Part shown: piece by piece, positions 29,193 through 39,006 of the stretch | How the letters are laid out: every line of letters begins with the position of its first letter | Position numbering within the stretch: the first letter of the stretch is position 1 | NCBI GenBank assembly: GCA_016709765.1 | Contig: JADJMD010000012.1 | Location: forward strand, 434,001 to 498,000 | Direction of reading: 5' to 3' | Length of the DNA stretch: 64,000 nucleotides | Origin: Ignavibacteriales bacterium | Lineage (GTDB): Bacteria; Bacteroidota; Ignavibacteria; Ignavibacteriales; Ignavibacteriaceae | Translations under genes and position numbers: made by a program | The notes under the pieces: model-generated | The model's input: the letters and a program-made list of their open reading frames with translations, nothing else | The model's database searches: none | What the model was told of the DNA's origin: nothing

Positions 29193-32069
29193 CTATTTCA
29201 TCAACATCATCTTACGAACAGATTTAAAGTCGCCTGCTTCTATTGAGTAGAAGTAAACACCACTTGATAAATGTGAAGCATTAAAGTTAAGTTCATAACT
29301 TCCAGCTTTCATATTACTGTTAACAAGTGTTGCAACTTTTTCTCCTAGTAAATTGAATATTGATACATTTACAAATCCATCCTGTGCCACCGAGTACTTT
29401 ATTAAAGTACTTGGGTTGAATGGGTTCGGATAGTTTTGTTCCAACGAATACTCAATCGGAATCAACTCATTTTCATTTTCAACATTAACGGTGATTAATA
29501 TAGTTTCATTACTTGTATCAGATTGTGCAATAGAATTTGCACAATAAACTGCATAGGAGTATGATTCGCCCAATTGTGCTGAAGTATCTGTGTACGTCGT
29601 TTGATTTGAGCCAAGAGAATCAATACTAAAATAACTTCCGGTTGATTGTCGCCTCAACACATAATACTTAGTTTCAATAGACGAGCTATCAATCCAGTTT
29701 AAGACAACATGATTGTTTACATCCGCAATTGCCGTTAATGTATGTGGTGTAAATAATCTTGTTGTTAAAATTCTTCTACTTGAAAAAGCACTGGTGCCAG
29801 ATGTATTTTTTGCATTCACCTTCCAGTATAATTTCTTTCCTTCCGCCAATCCATTTGCTTGATAAGAATTTGATGTAAGTGTTGAATCATTAACAACTAA
29901 GTTTGTGAATAATTGATTAGTTGCAATTTGAATTCTATAAGATGATGCCCACTGAGAAGATGACCATTCAAAATCTAAGTTGTGTCCCTGATGTACTGCA
30001 TTATCTTCAGGACTCAATAATTCTGGCGTTAAAGGCAAAGCCACTGTTGTGGTAAAGTAATTAGTTGAAGACCAATCTCCATAACCACCGCCATTTGAAG
30101 CACGCACTCTCCAATATACAGTTGATTGTGATGGTAAATCATATAGAGTGGTGTAAATACCATTTAACAATGTATCAAAGATAGTTGTTGCAAATGTTGA
30201 ATCATTAGAAATTTGCAATTGATACAACATACTTCTTGATGCACGATTCCATTTAAATAAAACCTCTCCTGGAAAAATCTCCTGAGCTGAGTTAATTGGT
30301 TCAATTAAAGTAATTGTTGCAGGAACAGGAACAACATTGCCGCTAACTATAACTGAAAAATTTTGTGAACCACCACTTAGTGTTCCCTTATGATTGATCT
30401 TAATCGTATAAGTACCTGCAGTCGGTGATTCAATATAAACTTGCTCAATGTTATCCCTGATATTATCTCCATTTGTTGCAGCCGCAGATGGGTTTGATTG
30501 ATCTAAAATCCATGGTTGATGCTCTGTAGAAGCTGGATCGGTAACTCTTAAATCAAGATCGTTAACGAGCATTATGTTAGGTGGATTTAATGAAACTGGA
30601 GGCGGTGTTCCAGCCGGATCAATCCAGCATATTGTAACTTTTAAAGGTTCAGTTCCGTTTGATTGAACCTGAAATTCAGAAAAATTTCCTTGAGTTAAAT
30701 TAACTTCTTTAATAAGATTATTAACACCTATTTCGTAATCAAGCATCATTAACTGAGCAGCTTTATATGTGTTCATCAGTCCCCAGCCAAAAATATAATC
30801 AGGACCTAGCGCTGATCCAGTCTCATCGGCAGTGTGAATTAACAAAGCCTTCATTGTTGAAGAACGAAATGGGTTACTAATACCGTATAGATCCAACTGC
30901 TGTTGCAGTAAAAGGGCTACAGAGCCAGAGACATTTGGAGTTGACATCGATGTTCCACTTAAAGTTGCATACGAGGTTGGAGACGTATTAGTAGCTGAAG
31001 TAAGCCCTACGCCATTTGCAACCACATCAGGTTTTATCCTTCCATCATCGAGTGGACCCCAGTTACTGAATGAGCTCATAATTACATCCGAAGGAGATTT
31101 GTATCCGTTTGGAACATCATTCACAGCTCCAATTGTAAATGTATTTTTTGCTATGCCCCTCGGGTCGTTAACACAATCATAACCCTCTGTGCCACCATCT
31201 CTTTCCCTGGTTACGGTCGATAAAACCCATCCACCATTAAAAACCCAATGCTCAGTATTTGGACCTGGTCCATCTCCCCTATCATTTCCTGCACTTTTAC
31301 ATACAAGAATATTAGGAGCACTATATAAAAACTGATCCCAAGCGCTGGAAGTTGACGAATACAAACCAAAAGAATAATCTTCATTTTCGCTTATTGTCGG
31401 ATCTCCGAACCAAGCCCATCTTCCATCGCCAAAATAATCATCTCGCCAGCCTTCTATACTTCCATAGGAATGACTTGAAACTTTTAAACCATTTGCAGAT
31501 GCAGTAGAGATTTCACCAAGATCATTGCTGGAGGTATAAGAATTAATTGTTCCAAGAAATGCCATTCCTTTAGCATTTGGGTTAATACCAGTCGCAATCA
31601 TTGTACCAGCAACGTGCGATGCGTGTTCAGAAGTGCTGCCCCCAGCATCCATCTGCGTTACTCTTCCGTAATACTCCTGATGTGTAAAAAGAGGTGTGCC
31701 TCCAGCTTCCCATAATCCTAATATCTGTCCTTCCCCAGTCAATGAGAAACCACCCAATCCATTAGGCCAAACATATCTTGTGGAAATGGTAGCAGCGGCA
31801 GATAAGTTATCTGTCATATCATAAACAGGTAAACCATTTTCGAATCTTTGCAATTCGATAATTGTACCATCACTTAATATTTTTAGCACAGGCATATTAT
31901 AAATGGCAGCCAATGACTCTGCCTCGGCTCGTTTTTGTAACCATTCTTCAGTAGACTTATTAGAAAAATCAAACAACCATTTTTTTTGCTCAACTGTCTG
32001 AGCAATGACAATTGAATTGAATATAGTAATAGTCACCAATAAAAAAATTATTTCAAATATTCTATTCAT
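29193..32069 (-). CDS. Secreted S8 (subtilisin-like) serine peptidase with T9SS sorting domain
   Basis: 958 residues. Signal peptide 1-23. A subtilase domain (about 90-440) carries His152 in EHASHVAGT and Ser374 in LSGTSMSTPNVSGS, with oxyanion region KSAGND. The expected catalytic Asp position reads LGLWEAGG, so Glu121 replaces Asp. Next come a pre-peptidase-type beta domain (about 450-580, IEQVYIESPTAGTYTIKI) and three fibronectin III-like domains (about 585-870), with a sorting domain at 875-958 (NYPNPFNPSTLIKYS). Predicted to be exported by T9SS and surface-attached. Ribosome site AAGGGAACAGG. A paired-hairpin repeat and terminator follow. Confidence 0.93.
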   Translation of the reverse strand: MNRIFEIIFLLVTITIFNSIVIAQTVEQKKWLFDFSNKSTEEWLQKRAEAESLAAIYNMPVLKILSDGTIIELQRFENGLPVYDMTDNLSAAATISTRYVWPNGLGGFSLTGEGQILGLWEAGGTPLFTHQEYYGRVTQMDAGGSTSEHASHVAGTMIATGINPNAKGMAFLGTINSYTSSNDLGEISTASANGLKVSSHSYGSIEGWRDDYFGDGRWAWFGDPTISENEDYSFGLYSSTSSAWDQFLYSAPNILVCKSAGNDRGDGPGPNTEHWVFNGGWVLSTVTRERDGGTEGYDCVNDPRGIAKNTFTIGAVNDVPNGYKSPSDVIMSSFSNWGPLDDGRIKPDVVANGVGLTSATNTSPTSYATLSGTSMSTPNVSGSVALLLQQQLDLYGISNPFRSSTMKALLIHTADETGSALGPDYIFGWGLMNTYKAAQLMMLDYEIGVNNLIKEVNLTQGNFSEFQVQSNGTEPLKVTICWIDPAGTPPPVSLNPPNIMLVNDLDLRVTDPASTEHQPWILDQSNPSAAATNGDNIRDNIEQVYIESPTAGTYTIKINHKGTLSGGSQNFSVIVSGNVVPVPATITLIEPINSAQEIFPGEVLFKWNRASRSMLYQLQISNDSTFATTIFDTLLNGIYTTLYDLPSQSTVYWRVRASNGGGYGDWSSTNYFTTTVALPLTPELLSPEDNAVHQGHNLDFEWSSSQWASSYRIQIATNQLFTNLVVNDSTLTSNSYQANGLAEGKKLYWKVNAKNTSGTSAFSSRRILTTRLFTPHTLTAIADVNNHVVLNWIDSSSIETKYYVLRRQSTGSYFSIDSLGSNQTTYTDTSAQLGESYSYAVYCANSIAQSDTSNETILITVNVENENELIPIEYSLEQNYPNPFNPSTLIKYSVAQDGFVNVSIFNLLGEKVATLVNSNMKAGSYELNFNASHLSSGVYFYSIEAGDFKSVRKMMLMK
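29196..29447 (-). repeat. T9SS sorting-domain module, copy A (near-identical to 32308-32559)
   Basis: The 84 C-terminal codons of the S8 peptidase. The encoded peptide differs from copy B at only 4 of 84 positions (His/Gln, Asp/Asn, Ser/Ala, Arg/Lys), and the DNA is also closely similar, while the rest of the two proteins is unrelated. Confidence 0.85.
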
Positions 32070-32152
32070 CCTGTTCCCTTTTTTTGTTTATATAAATTTA
32101 TAAAATATAATTGATTGTATAAATAGTGACTAGAATAAACTTATCGGACAGT

Positions 32153-32185
32153 TAATAAAAAAGGCGAGCCATATGACTCGCCTTT
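32153..32185 (-). terminator. Terminator of the BNR-repeat T9SS gene
   Basis: Perfect 9-bp stem AAAGGCGAG (32160-32168) / CTCGCCTTT (32177-32185), 8-base loop, followed on the minus strand by a T-run. It lies beyond the paired-hairpin repeat, as in the S8 gene. Confidence 0.88.
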
Positions 32186-32190
32186 ATTCT

Positions 32191-32254
32191 GTCATCCCGA
32201 ATTTATTTCGGGATCTTTAAGTTAAATGCTACCCTGAAACAAGTTCAGGGTGAC
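32191..32254. repeat. Paired-hairpin intergenic repeat, copy 2
   Basis: ATCCCGAA/TTCGGGAT (32194-32214) and ACCCTGAA/TTCAGGGT (32231-32251), both perfect 8-bp stems with 5-base loops. The element is bounded by GTCA at 32191 and TGAC at 32251-32254, an inverted pair. Same architecture as copy 1, also between a T9SS gene and its terminator. Confidence 0.82.
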
Positions 32255-32304
32255 AAGAATTACTTCATCAACATTCCCATAGGGATTACTAATGAAGTGA
32301 TAAA

Positions 32305-35300
32305 TCACTTCATTAGCATCATTTTCTTTACTGCTTTAAAGTTGCCTGCTTCTATTGAATAGAAGTAAACTCCACTTGATAATTGTGAAGCATTAAAGTT
32401 AAGTTCATAACTTCCTGCTTTCATATTACTATTTACAAGTGTTGCAACTTTTTCGCCTAGTAAATTGAATATTGATACATTTACAAATCCATCCTGTGCT
32501 ACCGAGTACTTTATTAATGTACTTGGATTAAATGGGTTCGGATAGTTTTGTTCCAAGCTGTATTGAGCTGGTCCAGATACATCAACATTTACTTCGTCTG
32601 AATATGCATAAGTACCATCATAATCAATTTGCTTTAATCTGTAGGAATAATTACCAACAGCAATTTTAGAATCGGTAAATGAATATGCTTTTGGTTCAGT
32701 TGTAGTTCCAAATCCTGCAATATAACCAACTTTTACAAATTGATTGTTTGCTGATTTTCTCTGGATTTCAAAACCATTATTATTTAATTCAGTAGCTGTA
32801 TTCCAGCTTAAGTTTACACTGTTACCACTAACATTAGCTGTAAATGATGTAAGTTCAACAGGAACTATATCTCTAAATAAATATCCAACAGCATTTTCGA
32901 TCAGATCAGCAGCAACATTTTGATCTGCTAAAAGAGAAATTGCAAAGGTAAAGAAAATATTTCTGCAAACAACAGTGTCATTGTTTGGATTATGAACAAT
33001 AAGTGAAGCATTTGCTTGAACTGTCGTACCAGACCAATTTGCTATTCTAGTTACGCCGGCTTTATTTAATAAGGTCATTTCATCTCTAGCACCAAATGAT
33101 GTACTGCCGTTGTTAACTGTAAGAGGGCCAGTAATTGTATTAGGAGTTGTAAAAATTGGGTGTGTTGGTGTTACCAATACTAGATTATTGGATGATCTAT
33201 CACTAATCCATGCACTATCATTTAATACATTCTGTCTAAATAATGGATCAAGATCAGATGTTGATTTTCTATAAATGTATCCAACTTCACCACCTTCAAC
33301 TATTGTTTTACCACCGGCTAAAGTCCAGTTAGTTATAGCTGTTCTCTTTGCGGCATCGTTAAACATTGTTGATGAATTATCTCCTGCGGCAAGAATTACA
33401 AGATCATAATTATTAAGATTTGCAGTATTTAATGAAGCCCAGGTAACCTCTTCAACTAAATAACCTAAAGCTGTAAGCGTAGTATTAAACAATGTTGCTG
33501 AAGCACCCAAAGGTATAGATTCATCAACTTCGCCGCCTTTATCAGGTGAAATTCTATTATCCAAAGTTACATTATCATCTACAACTAGAACTAATCCTAA
33601 AACATCAATAATTGTAAATGAATTGAATCCGGAAGCCGGACTATATGCAACATTACTTTGTGATGAGTTATCTGTGGCTTTAATTCTATATTCGACAACA
33701 TCATTTATTGCAGCAGAACCCGTAAATGTTCCTGTATACGTGCTGCCGCTTATTAATGGCATTGGGAATGTAACCACTGCTCCACCGTTAAGTTTAAATT
33801 CACATTCAACAGATGCAACACCTATGTTATCAGAAACATCAGCAGTTACATCTATAGGCCATCTTAATTGTGCTGTATTTCCTATGGCCGTATGCGTAAT
33901 TACAGGTGGAATTACATCTGTAGCAGCGCTAAATGTAAAGTAATTAGTCGGTGCGCCGCCAGGTAATGTAGAACGGAATCCCTGGTTATCTTCAGCAGCT
34001 AAATAATAATTATAAACTGCATTTGCCCCGTTACCCGGAATATTTGCCGTATAATTATTGCCACCAGTGTTTGTCATAACAACACTATCAGTTAAGGCAC
34101 CAACACCTCTGCCCCAGTATAATTTTATACTTCCGGCAACTAAAGGATTTACTGATGATATAACTGCGTTTACAACATAAGGACCTGTTAAATTTTCTGT
34201 ATTTGTAAGCGGAGTGTGATCAATTGAAGGACCAAATGTAACTTCAGTTATCCAAGCTTGATAATTACCGGTTCTATCATCCATCCAGAAAGGATAGGCT
34301 TTGTTATTTGCAGCAACTATACCAATGTAATCACCTTGATAACCTGTTGCTAAACCGGAAATTGGTTTTGGTCTAAAGTTTTGATCACTAACCTGAAAGT
34401 TCTCAAAAGTTAAGCCACCATCAACAGACCTACCCATAAAAACACCGGTACTATCACTAGTTGTATTTCTATTATCATACCATACAACATTTAACTGACC
34501 TGATGATTGATCAACAGTACACCATGGATAATACTGTTCTTTGCCATTGTTAAGAGCATCGTCATTAACTCTAACAGGACCATTCCATGTTGCGCCGTTA
34601 TCAGTAGATGTTAAACAAACAATATCAGGATCAGTACCAGCAGGCGCAACATTTATTTGCGGCCATACAATATATATATTACCATTGTTTAGGCCACCTG
34701 AACGGTCAACTGACATAGACGGGAAAGATGAGACTCTGATTGAAGTTGGTTTTAGATTTCCTCTAATTCCAAAGTTAAAGTTTCCGTTAGGAGTCATAGC
34801 TCCATAAATTCTGGATTTAGTCCATGTAGCTCCGCCATCAGTAGATTTTGCAAAACCAATTGCGTCTTCACCACTTGGAAAGTTATCATAAACAGCAAAT
34901 ACAACATAAACTTCACCATTTGGTCCTGTTTGAACATTACATCCTTGACCGTGACTTCCAGGATTTAACGAAGCACTCAAATTAATGAGTGTGCCCCATG
35001 TAGCCCCAAAATCAGTTGAAGATTTAACAACAACCTGATTGTTATTTGCGCCGCCGTTAAAATCTGTCCATGTATTATAAACTCTATTTACATAAGGACT
35101 GGTAACTTGTTTATCAACCATTAAATGATTTTTGTCATCGCTCGATAACGCGGAAACAACTGATGATGTCCAAGTTGCACCATTATTTGTTGATGTAGCC
35201 ACACCCATTCCACCAGCTAAAGTAATATAGCCTTCATAAAAATATCCATTTGGTCCAATTGCTGATGAAGGGTCACCATAATTAGTTGACCCAAATAATG

Positions 35301-35712
35301 GCTGAGGGTTATTTGCTCCACCCCAGTTAGCACCGGCATCTGTAGTCCAATATACACCAGTACCCCAAATTGTTGAAAATGGCCAGTTAGTTGCATTAGC
35401 ACTTGCGAATAATATATTCGGATTTGATGGATGAATATCAATTGATAACTCTGATTGAGTAGTATTCGTTGCCGGCAAAATTCTATAGTTAGGCATTACT
35501 AAAACATCAGTTTCACCAAAATCATATTTTTGAAAGACAGGTGGTCCCTGAATATAATTGTAATCTGATTGAACTGGTGATACGGCATTTTTATCTGCTT
35601 GGATTCTTGACCATTTCAATTCATTATCAACATTACTTTGTGCATTTGTTGATGATGAAAGAATGCCAAAAACAACAGTCGTAACGAGCATTAAAAGAAG
35701 AGCTCTTTTCAT
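32305..35712 (-). CDS. Secreted BNR/Asp-box sialidase-fold protein with T9SS sorting domain
   Basis: 1135 residues, signal peptide 1-24. The first half (about 80-490) is a six-bladed sialidase-like propeller: Asp-box motifs include STNNGATW, STDGGATW, STDNGATW and SVDGGLTF. Catalytic sialidase residues are not evident, so it may be a binding or exo-glycosidase relative. A beta-sandwich region (about 500-700) follows, then a GATase-like segment (about 705-950, LVLVVDDNVTLDN ... YDLVILAAGDNSS), an immunoglobulin-like domain (about 955-1050) and the T9SS sorting domain (1052-1135). Ribosome site GGAG. Its stop is followed by a paired-hairpin repeat and terminator. Confidence 0.9.
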   Translation of the reverse strand: MKRALLLMLVTTVVFGILSSSTNAQSNVDNELKWSRIQADKNAVSPVQSDYNYIQGPPVFQKYDFGETDVLVMPNYRILPATNTTQSELSIDIHPSNPNILFASANATNWPFSTIWGTGVYWTTDAGANWGGANNPQPLFGSTNYGDPSSAIGPNGYFYEGYITLAGGMGVATSTNNGATWTSSVVSALSSDDKNHLMVDKQVTSPYVNRVYNTWTDFNGGANNNQVVVKSSTDFGATWGTLINLSASLNPGSHGQGCNVQTGPNGEVYVVFAVYDNFPSGEDAIGFAKSTDGGATWTKSRIYGAMTPNGNFNFGIRGNLKPTSIRVSSFPSMSVDRSGGLNNGNIYIVWPQINVAPAGTDPDIVCLTSTDNGATWNGPVRVNDDALNNGKEQYYPWCTVDQSSGQLNVVWYDNRNTTSDSTGVFMGRSVDGGLTFENFQVSDQNFRPKPISGLATGYQGDYIGIVAANNKAYPFWMDDRTGNYQAWITEVTFGPSIDHTPLTNTENLTGPYVVNAVISSVNPLVAGSIKLYWGRGVGALTDSVVMTNTGGNNYTANIPGNGANAVYNYYLAAEDNQGFRSTLPGGAPTNYFTFSAATDVIPPVITHTAIGNTAQLRWPIDVTADVSDNIGVASVECEFKLNGGAVVTFPMPLISGSTYTGTFTGSAAINDVVEYRIKATDNSSQSNVAYSPASGFNSFTIIDVLGLVLVVDDNVTLDNRISPDKGGEVDESIPLGASATLFNTTLTALGYLVEEVTWASLNTANLNNYDLVILAAGDNSSTMFNDAAKRTAITNWTLAGGKTIVEGGEVGYIYRKSTSDLDPLFRQNVLNDSAWISDRSSNNLVLVTPTHPIFTTPNTITGPLTVNNGSTSFGARDEMTLLNKAGVTRIANWSGTTVQANASLIVHNPNNDTVVCRNIFFTFAISLLADQNVAADLIENAVGYLFRDIVPVELTSFTANVSGNSVNLSWNTATELNNNGFEIQRKSANNQFVKVGYIAGFGTTTEPKAYSFTDSKIAVGNYSYRLKQIDYDGTYAYSDEVNVDVSGPAQYSLEQNYPNPFNPSTLIKYSVAQDGFVNVSIFNLLGEKVATLVNSNMKAGSYELNFNASQLSSGVYFYSIEAGNFKAVKKMMLMK
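32308..32559 (-). repeat. T9SS sorting-domain module, copy B
   Basis: The 84 C-terminal codons of the BNR protein, matching copy A at 29196-29447 in 80 of 84 residues. The other two sorting domains in the window (genes at 27590 and 41257) are much more diverged. Confidence 0.85.
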
Positions 35713-36001
35713 AGTGTCTCCATTTTGGTTATTTGAATGTGATTAGTTGTTGAGGAAATTAAATTAGCTGAATTGATAAACATACAATAATTCATAAAGT
35801 AATTTTTAAATAAATAGTTTTCGAAGATTAATCTGTGTGATTATTAAGACGAGCAATCACACTTAGAATATTCCGCAAAGTTCAAAATGTAAAAAGATTA
35901 GTATTATTTCGGCTTAACTTATATGAAAATAATTTAATTTACTATATCTAACTGAAAATAATTTATATTTTTTTCAAAATAAATAATATTGTGTTTTTAA
36001 A

Positions 36002-37081
36002 ATGATATCCGTGACATATTTTATAATAATTCTGTTTCTGCTTACGGCAGTAACTGTATACAAAGGTTTTAATCATCAGTTAAGCCGAAAATATACGACA
36101 ACTACCAAGCCAAAATTGTCGCTTGTTATCGCCGCAAAAAATGAAGAAACAAATATTAATTCTCTTATTGATTCAATTGAACAATTAAATTATCCAAAAG
36201 AGAATTTAGAAATAATAATTGTTGATGATAGTTCAACTGATAAAACCACAGAATTGATTCAATCTAAAATAAAAGATAAAATTCATTTTAAATTGATAAC
36301 TGCAAACAATAAAACTATCTTAGGCAAAAAAGGTGCTCTTGCAATCGGAATTGAAGCTGCACAAAATAATTTTATAGCTATTACAGATGCTGATTGTGTG
36401 CCCAAAGCATATTGGTTAAATGCTATTGCAGGAAAATTGGATGAAGGATTTGATTTTGTTTTTAGCGTTGCTCCAATTGAATCTGGTAAAACTTTGGTTG
36501 AAAAAATATCTGCGTTTGAAAATTTAAGAAACACATATTTAACTATAGCGGCAGTGGGATTAAACATTCCGTATTCAGCCGCTGCAAGAAGTTTTGCGTT
36601 TAGGAAAACATCATTTAATAGAATTGGCGGATATTCGAACACTACTGAAACAATTTCCGGAGATGATGATTTGCTTTTGCGCGAAGCCGTAAAAAATAAA
36701 ATGTTAATCGGAACAATTATAGAACCAGATGCTTTTGTTTTTTCTGCAGCTCCAATAATTTTTGCTAATTATTTCAAACAGAAAAAAAGACATTTACAAA
36801 CCTCGTTTTACTATCTAGCAAAACAAAAAATGTTTTTGGGATTTTGGCATTTAATAAATTTGGTTTCACTTTTATCAGTGTGGTTATTTTTAATATCACC
36901 AATATTAGCAATGCCATTTGCGGTTAAACTTATTTATGATTTTTTTGTTGTGATTAAATATCAAAAAAAACTGGGACACCATTTTAATTTTCATGAAATA
37001 ATTTATCTGCAAATACTTTTTGAAGTTTTTATTGTTGTTAATTTCTTTAACTCACTTTCCGGTAAAACTGAGTGGAAGTGA
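36002..37081 (+). CDS. Membrane-associated glycosyltransferase family 2
   Basis: 359-residue GT-A fold transferase. An N-terminal membrane segment (3-20) precedes the catalytic domain (about 38-245): LSLVIAAKNEE, EIIIVDDSSTD, ITDADC (DxD-type metal site) and GDDDLLLREAV. Two C-terminal membrane helices lie at about 280-310 and 333-352. There is no QxxRW motif, so it is unlikely to be a processive synthase. It probably transfers a sugar to a lipid or cell-surface acceptor; the substrate is unknown. Its stop overlaps the start of the methyltransferase gene by ten bases. Confidence 0.9.
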   Translation: MISVTYFIIILFLLTAVTVYKGFNHQLSRKYTTTTKPKLSLVIAAKNEETNINSLIDSIEQLNYPKENLEIIIVDDSSTDKTTELIQSKIKDKIHFKLITANNKTILGKKGALAIGIEAAQNNFIAITDADCVPKAYWLNAIAGKLDEGFDFVFSVAPIESGKTLVEKISAFENLRNTYLTIAAVGLNIPYSAAARSFAFRKTSFNRIGGYSNTTETISGDDDLLLREAVKNKMLIGTIIEPDAFVFSAAPIIFANYFKQKKRHLQTSFYYLAKQKMFLGFWHLINLVSLLSVWLFLISPILAMPFAVKLIYDFFVVIKYQKKLGHHFNFHEIIYLQILFEVFIVVNFFNSLSGKTEWK

Positions 37082-37980
37082 AAACCCAAAAACTAGCCTG
37101 GCTTGATAAATCTCATCCAAACTTCAAGCGATGGCAGCGCGCAAGACAGCTATCAATCGAACGTGGGAAATTTGTTCAATCGGTTGTCAATCAAATGTTA
37201 AATACTAAAGATTTAACTGTTTTGGATTTAGGCTCCGGTGAAGGCGGTACAGCAAAAGTTTTGTCAAAAAATAATTTTGTTGTTAGTTTAGATCTAAGTT
37301 TAGTAAGGTTGCAACGTCAGCGCTACAATCTCATTTCGAAGAAGGGTTCATACCCGACTGATAAATCTGTACATTTAAGAGAGAAAGATTTCTCAGTCGA
37401 AGACTCATTCGAAATGACGGACCTAAAATTAGTAAATGGCAGTGCATTAATTCTACCTTTTACCAATCAGTCTTTTGATTTAATTATCATCCAAGATGTG
37501 ATTGAGCACTTGTTAGATGTAAAGGATTTTTACTCGGAAGTTAAAAGAGTTTTAAAAAGCAATGGGACTATTTATTTAAGTTCTCCAAATAAACTTTCAA
37601 TCTTTAATATTTTTAGCGATCCACATTTTGGGTTACCGTTTGTATCTTTGTTAAGACGTGAATCAATAAAAAAATATTTTCTGAAATACTTTCGCAAAGC
37701 TGATTATAATCGTAGTGATATTGCACAGCTTTTATCTTTAAATGATTTGGAAAAAATATTCAGTAATGATTTTGAATTTTCGCTGCAAACAAATTTTTCA
37801 GTTAAGGAATTATTTAACGGAAACAATGGAATTGTCTGGAGTAATTTTCATCTAAAATTAATTAGCTTCTGCAAATTTGTAAAATTGGATATACTTTTAA
37901 ATACTATTTCAAATGATAGATTTGGGATTATAAATAAATATTTTACTCCTACTTTTTATATGTTAGTAAGCAGGAAATAA
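37072..37980 (+). CDS. Class I SAM-dependent methyltransferase
   Basis: 302 residues with a Rossmann SAM-binding core: motif I VLDLGSGEGGTAKVL (about 49-63), LALDLS-like second strand (VVSLDLSLVRL), FDLIIIQDVIEHLLD (motif IV region) and LKSNGTIYLSSPNK. The start is a GTG at 37072 inside the glycosyltransferase end; a second GTG two codons on is equally possible. Coupling to the glycosyltransferase suggests methylation of a glycolipid or sugar, but this is inference. The salvage operon begins 46 bases later and may be co-transcribed. Confidence 0.88.
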   Translation: MEVKTQKLAWLDKSHPNFKRWQRARQLSIERGKFVQSVVNQMLNTKDLTVLDLGSGEGGTAKVLSKNNFVVSLDLSLVRLQRQRYNLISKKGSYPTDKSVHLREKDFSVEDSFEMTDLKLVNGSALILPFTNQSFDLIIIQDVIEHLLDVKDFYSEVKRVLKSNGTIYLSSPNKLSIFNIFSDPHFGLPFVSLLRRESIKKYFLKYFRKADYNRSDIAQLLSLNDLEKIFSNDFEFSLQTNFSVKELFNGNNGIVWSNFHLKLISFCKFVKLDILLNTISNDRFGIINKYFTPTFYMLVSRK

Positions 37981-38026
37981 TAAATTTGATTAAAAACATT
38001 TAAAGAATATTTTTCCAAATAAAAAT

Positions 38027-38422
38027 ATGAATTACAAAACATTAGCACACAATGCAGTGGAAGCAAAAGCAAATGCGCTTCCTCCCTATTCCAATTTCCA
38101 TGTTGGTGCCGCACTTTTAACTGAAGATGATAAAATTTTTACTGGCTGTAATGTGGAAAACAGCACATTTAGTTTAACTATTTGTGCGGAGCGTACAGCC
38201 ATCTTTAAAGCCATTTCCGAAGGTGAGAGAAAATTTAAAGCAATTGCTATTGCAAGTGATTCATCTGATTATATTACTCCGTGCGGTGCATGCAGACAAA
38301 TAATTTTTGATCATTGCGGCGAGATTGATATTATCTGCACAAACGAAAAAGAAGAATACAAAATTTTTAAAACTTCAGAATTATTACCACACGCTTTTGG
38401 GGATAAGGATTTAAACAAATAA
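38027..38422 (+). CDS. cdd: Cytidine deaminase
   Basis: Deaminates cytidine and deoxycytidine to uridine and deoxyuridine. 131 residues, the short tetrameric type. The zinc site is complete: [11 protein letters not shown] (Cys ligand, catalytic Glu) and PCGACRQ (two Cys ligands). [11 protein letters not shown] and [12 protein letters not shown] shape the nucleoside pocket. First gene of the nucleoside-salvage set; the next start is two bases after its stop. Confidence 0.96.
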   Translation: MNYKTLAHNAVEAKANALPPYSNFHVGAALLTEDDKIFTGCNVENSTFSLTICAERTAIFKAISEGERKFKAIAIASDSSDYITPCGACRQIIFDHCGEIDIICTNEKEEYKIFKTSELLPHAFGDKDLNK

Positions 38423-38424
38423 TT

Positions 38425-39006
38425 ATGGAACCAAAACCACATGCAGTACCAAAAGATTCCGGCTGGATTGAAGTAATTACAGGCTGTATGTTCAGCGGCA
38501 AAACTGAGGAGCTAATCCGCAGATTACGCAGAGCAAAAATTGCAAAACAAAAAATTGTAATCTTCAAACCCATAATAGATACAAGATATTCAAACAATTC
38601 AATCGTTTCCCACAGCGAACAATCTCTTCCATCCATTTTGATTAAAGATGTAAAAGAAATTTTGGATTTAGTTGAAGATGCACAAGTTGTTGGAATTGAT
38701 GAAGCACAATTTTTTTCAAACGATATAATTAATGTTTGCAATAAACTTGCGGATGACGGCAAGCGGGTTATAGTTGCGGGTTTGGATATGGATTATCGCG
38801 GTATTCCATTTGAACCGTTGCCGCAGTTGCTTTCAGTTTCAGAATACATTACAAAATCATTAGCAATATGTGTTGAATGTGGAAATCCGGCTGATAGGAC
38901 TCAGCGTAAAACTGCTTCATCAGAACGAGTGATTGTTGGTGCAGCAGATTTGTACGAAGCACGCTGCCGTAAATGCCATTATATTCCAACTGAAGAAAGC
39001 AATTAA
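38425..39006 (+). CDS. tdk: Thymidine kinase
   Basis: Phosphorylates (deoxy)thymidine with ATP. 193 residues, type II (TK1-like). P-loop [15 protein letters not shown] is near residue 19, catalytic Glu in [10 protein letters not shown], and the structural zinc is held by two Cys pairs (CVECGNPA and CRKCHY). The lasso region with YEARC is present. Its stop shares one base with the transporter ATG (TAATG). Confidence 0.96.
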   Translation: MEPKPHAVPKDSGWIEVITGCMFSGKTEELIRRLRRAKIAKQKIVIFKPIIDTRYSNNSIVSHSEQSLPSILIKDVKEILDLVEDAQVVGIDEAQFFSNDIINVCNKLADDGKRVIVAGLDMDYRGIPFEPLPQLLSVSEYITKSLAICVECGNPADRTQRKTASSERVIVGAADLYEARCRKCHYIPTEESN

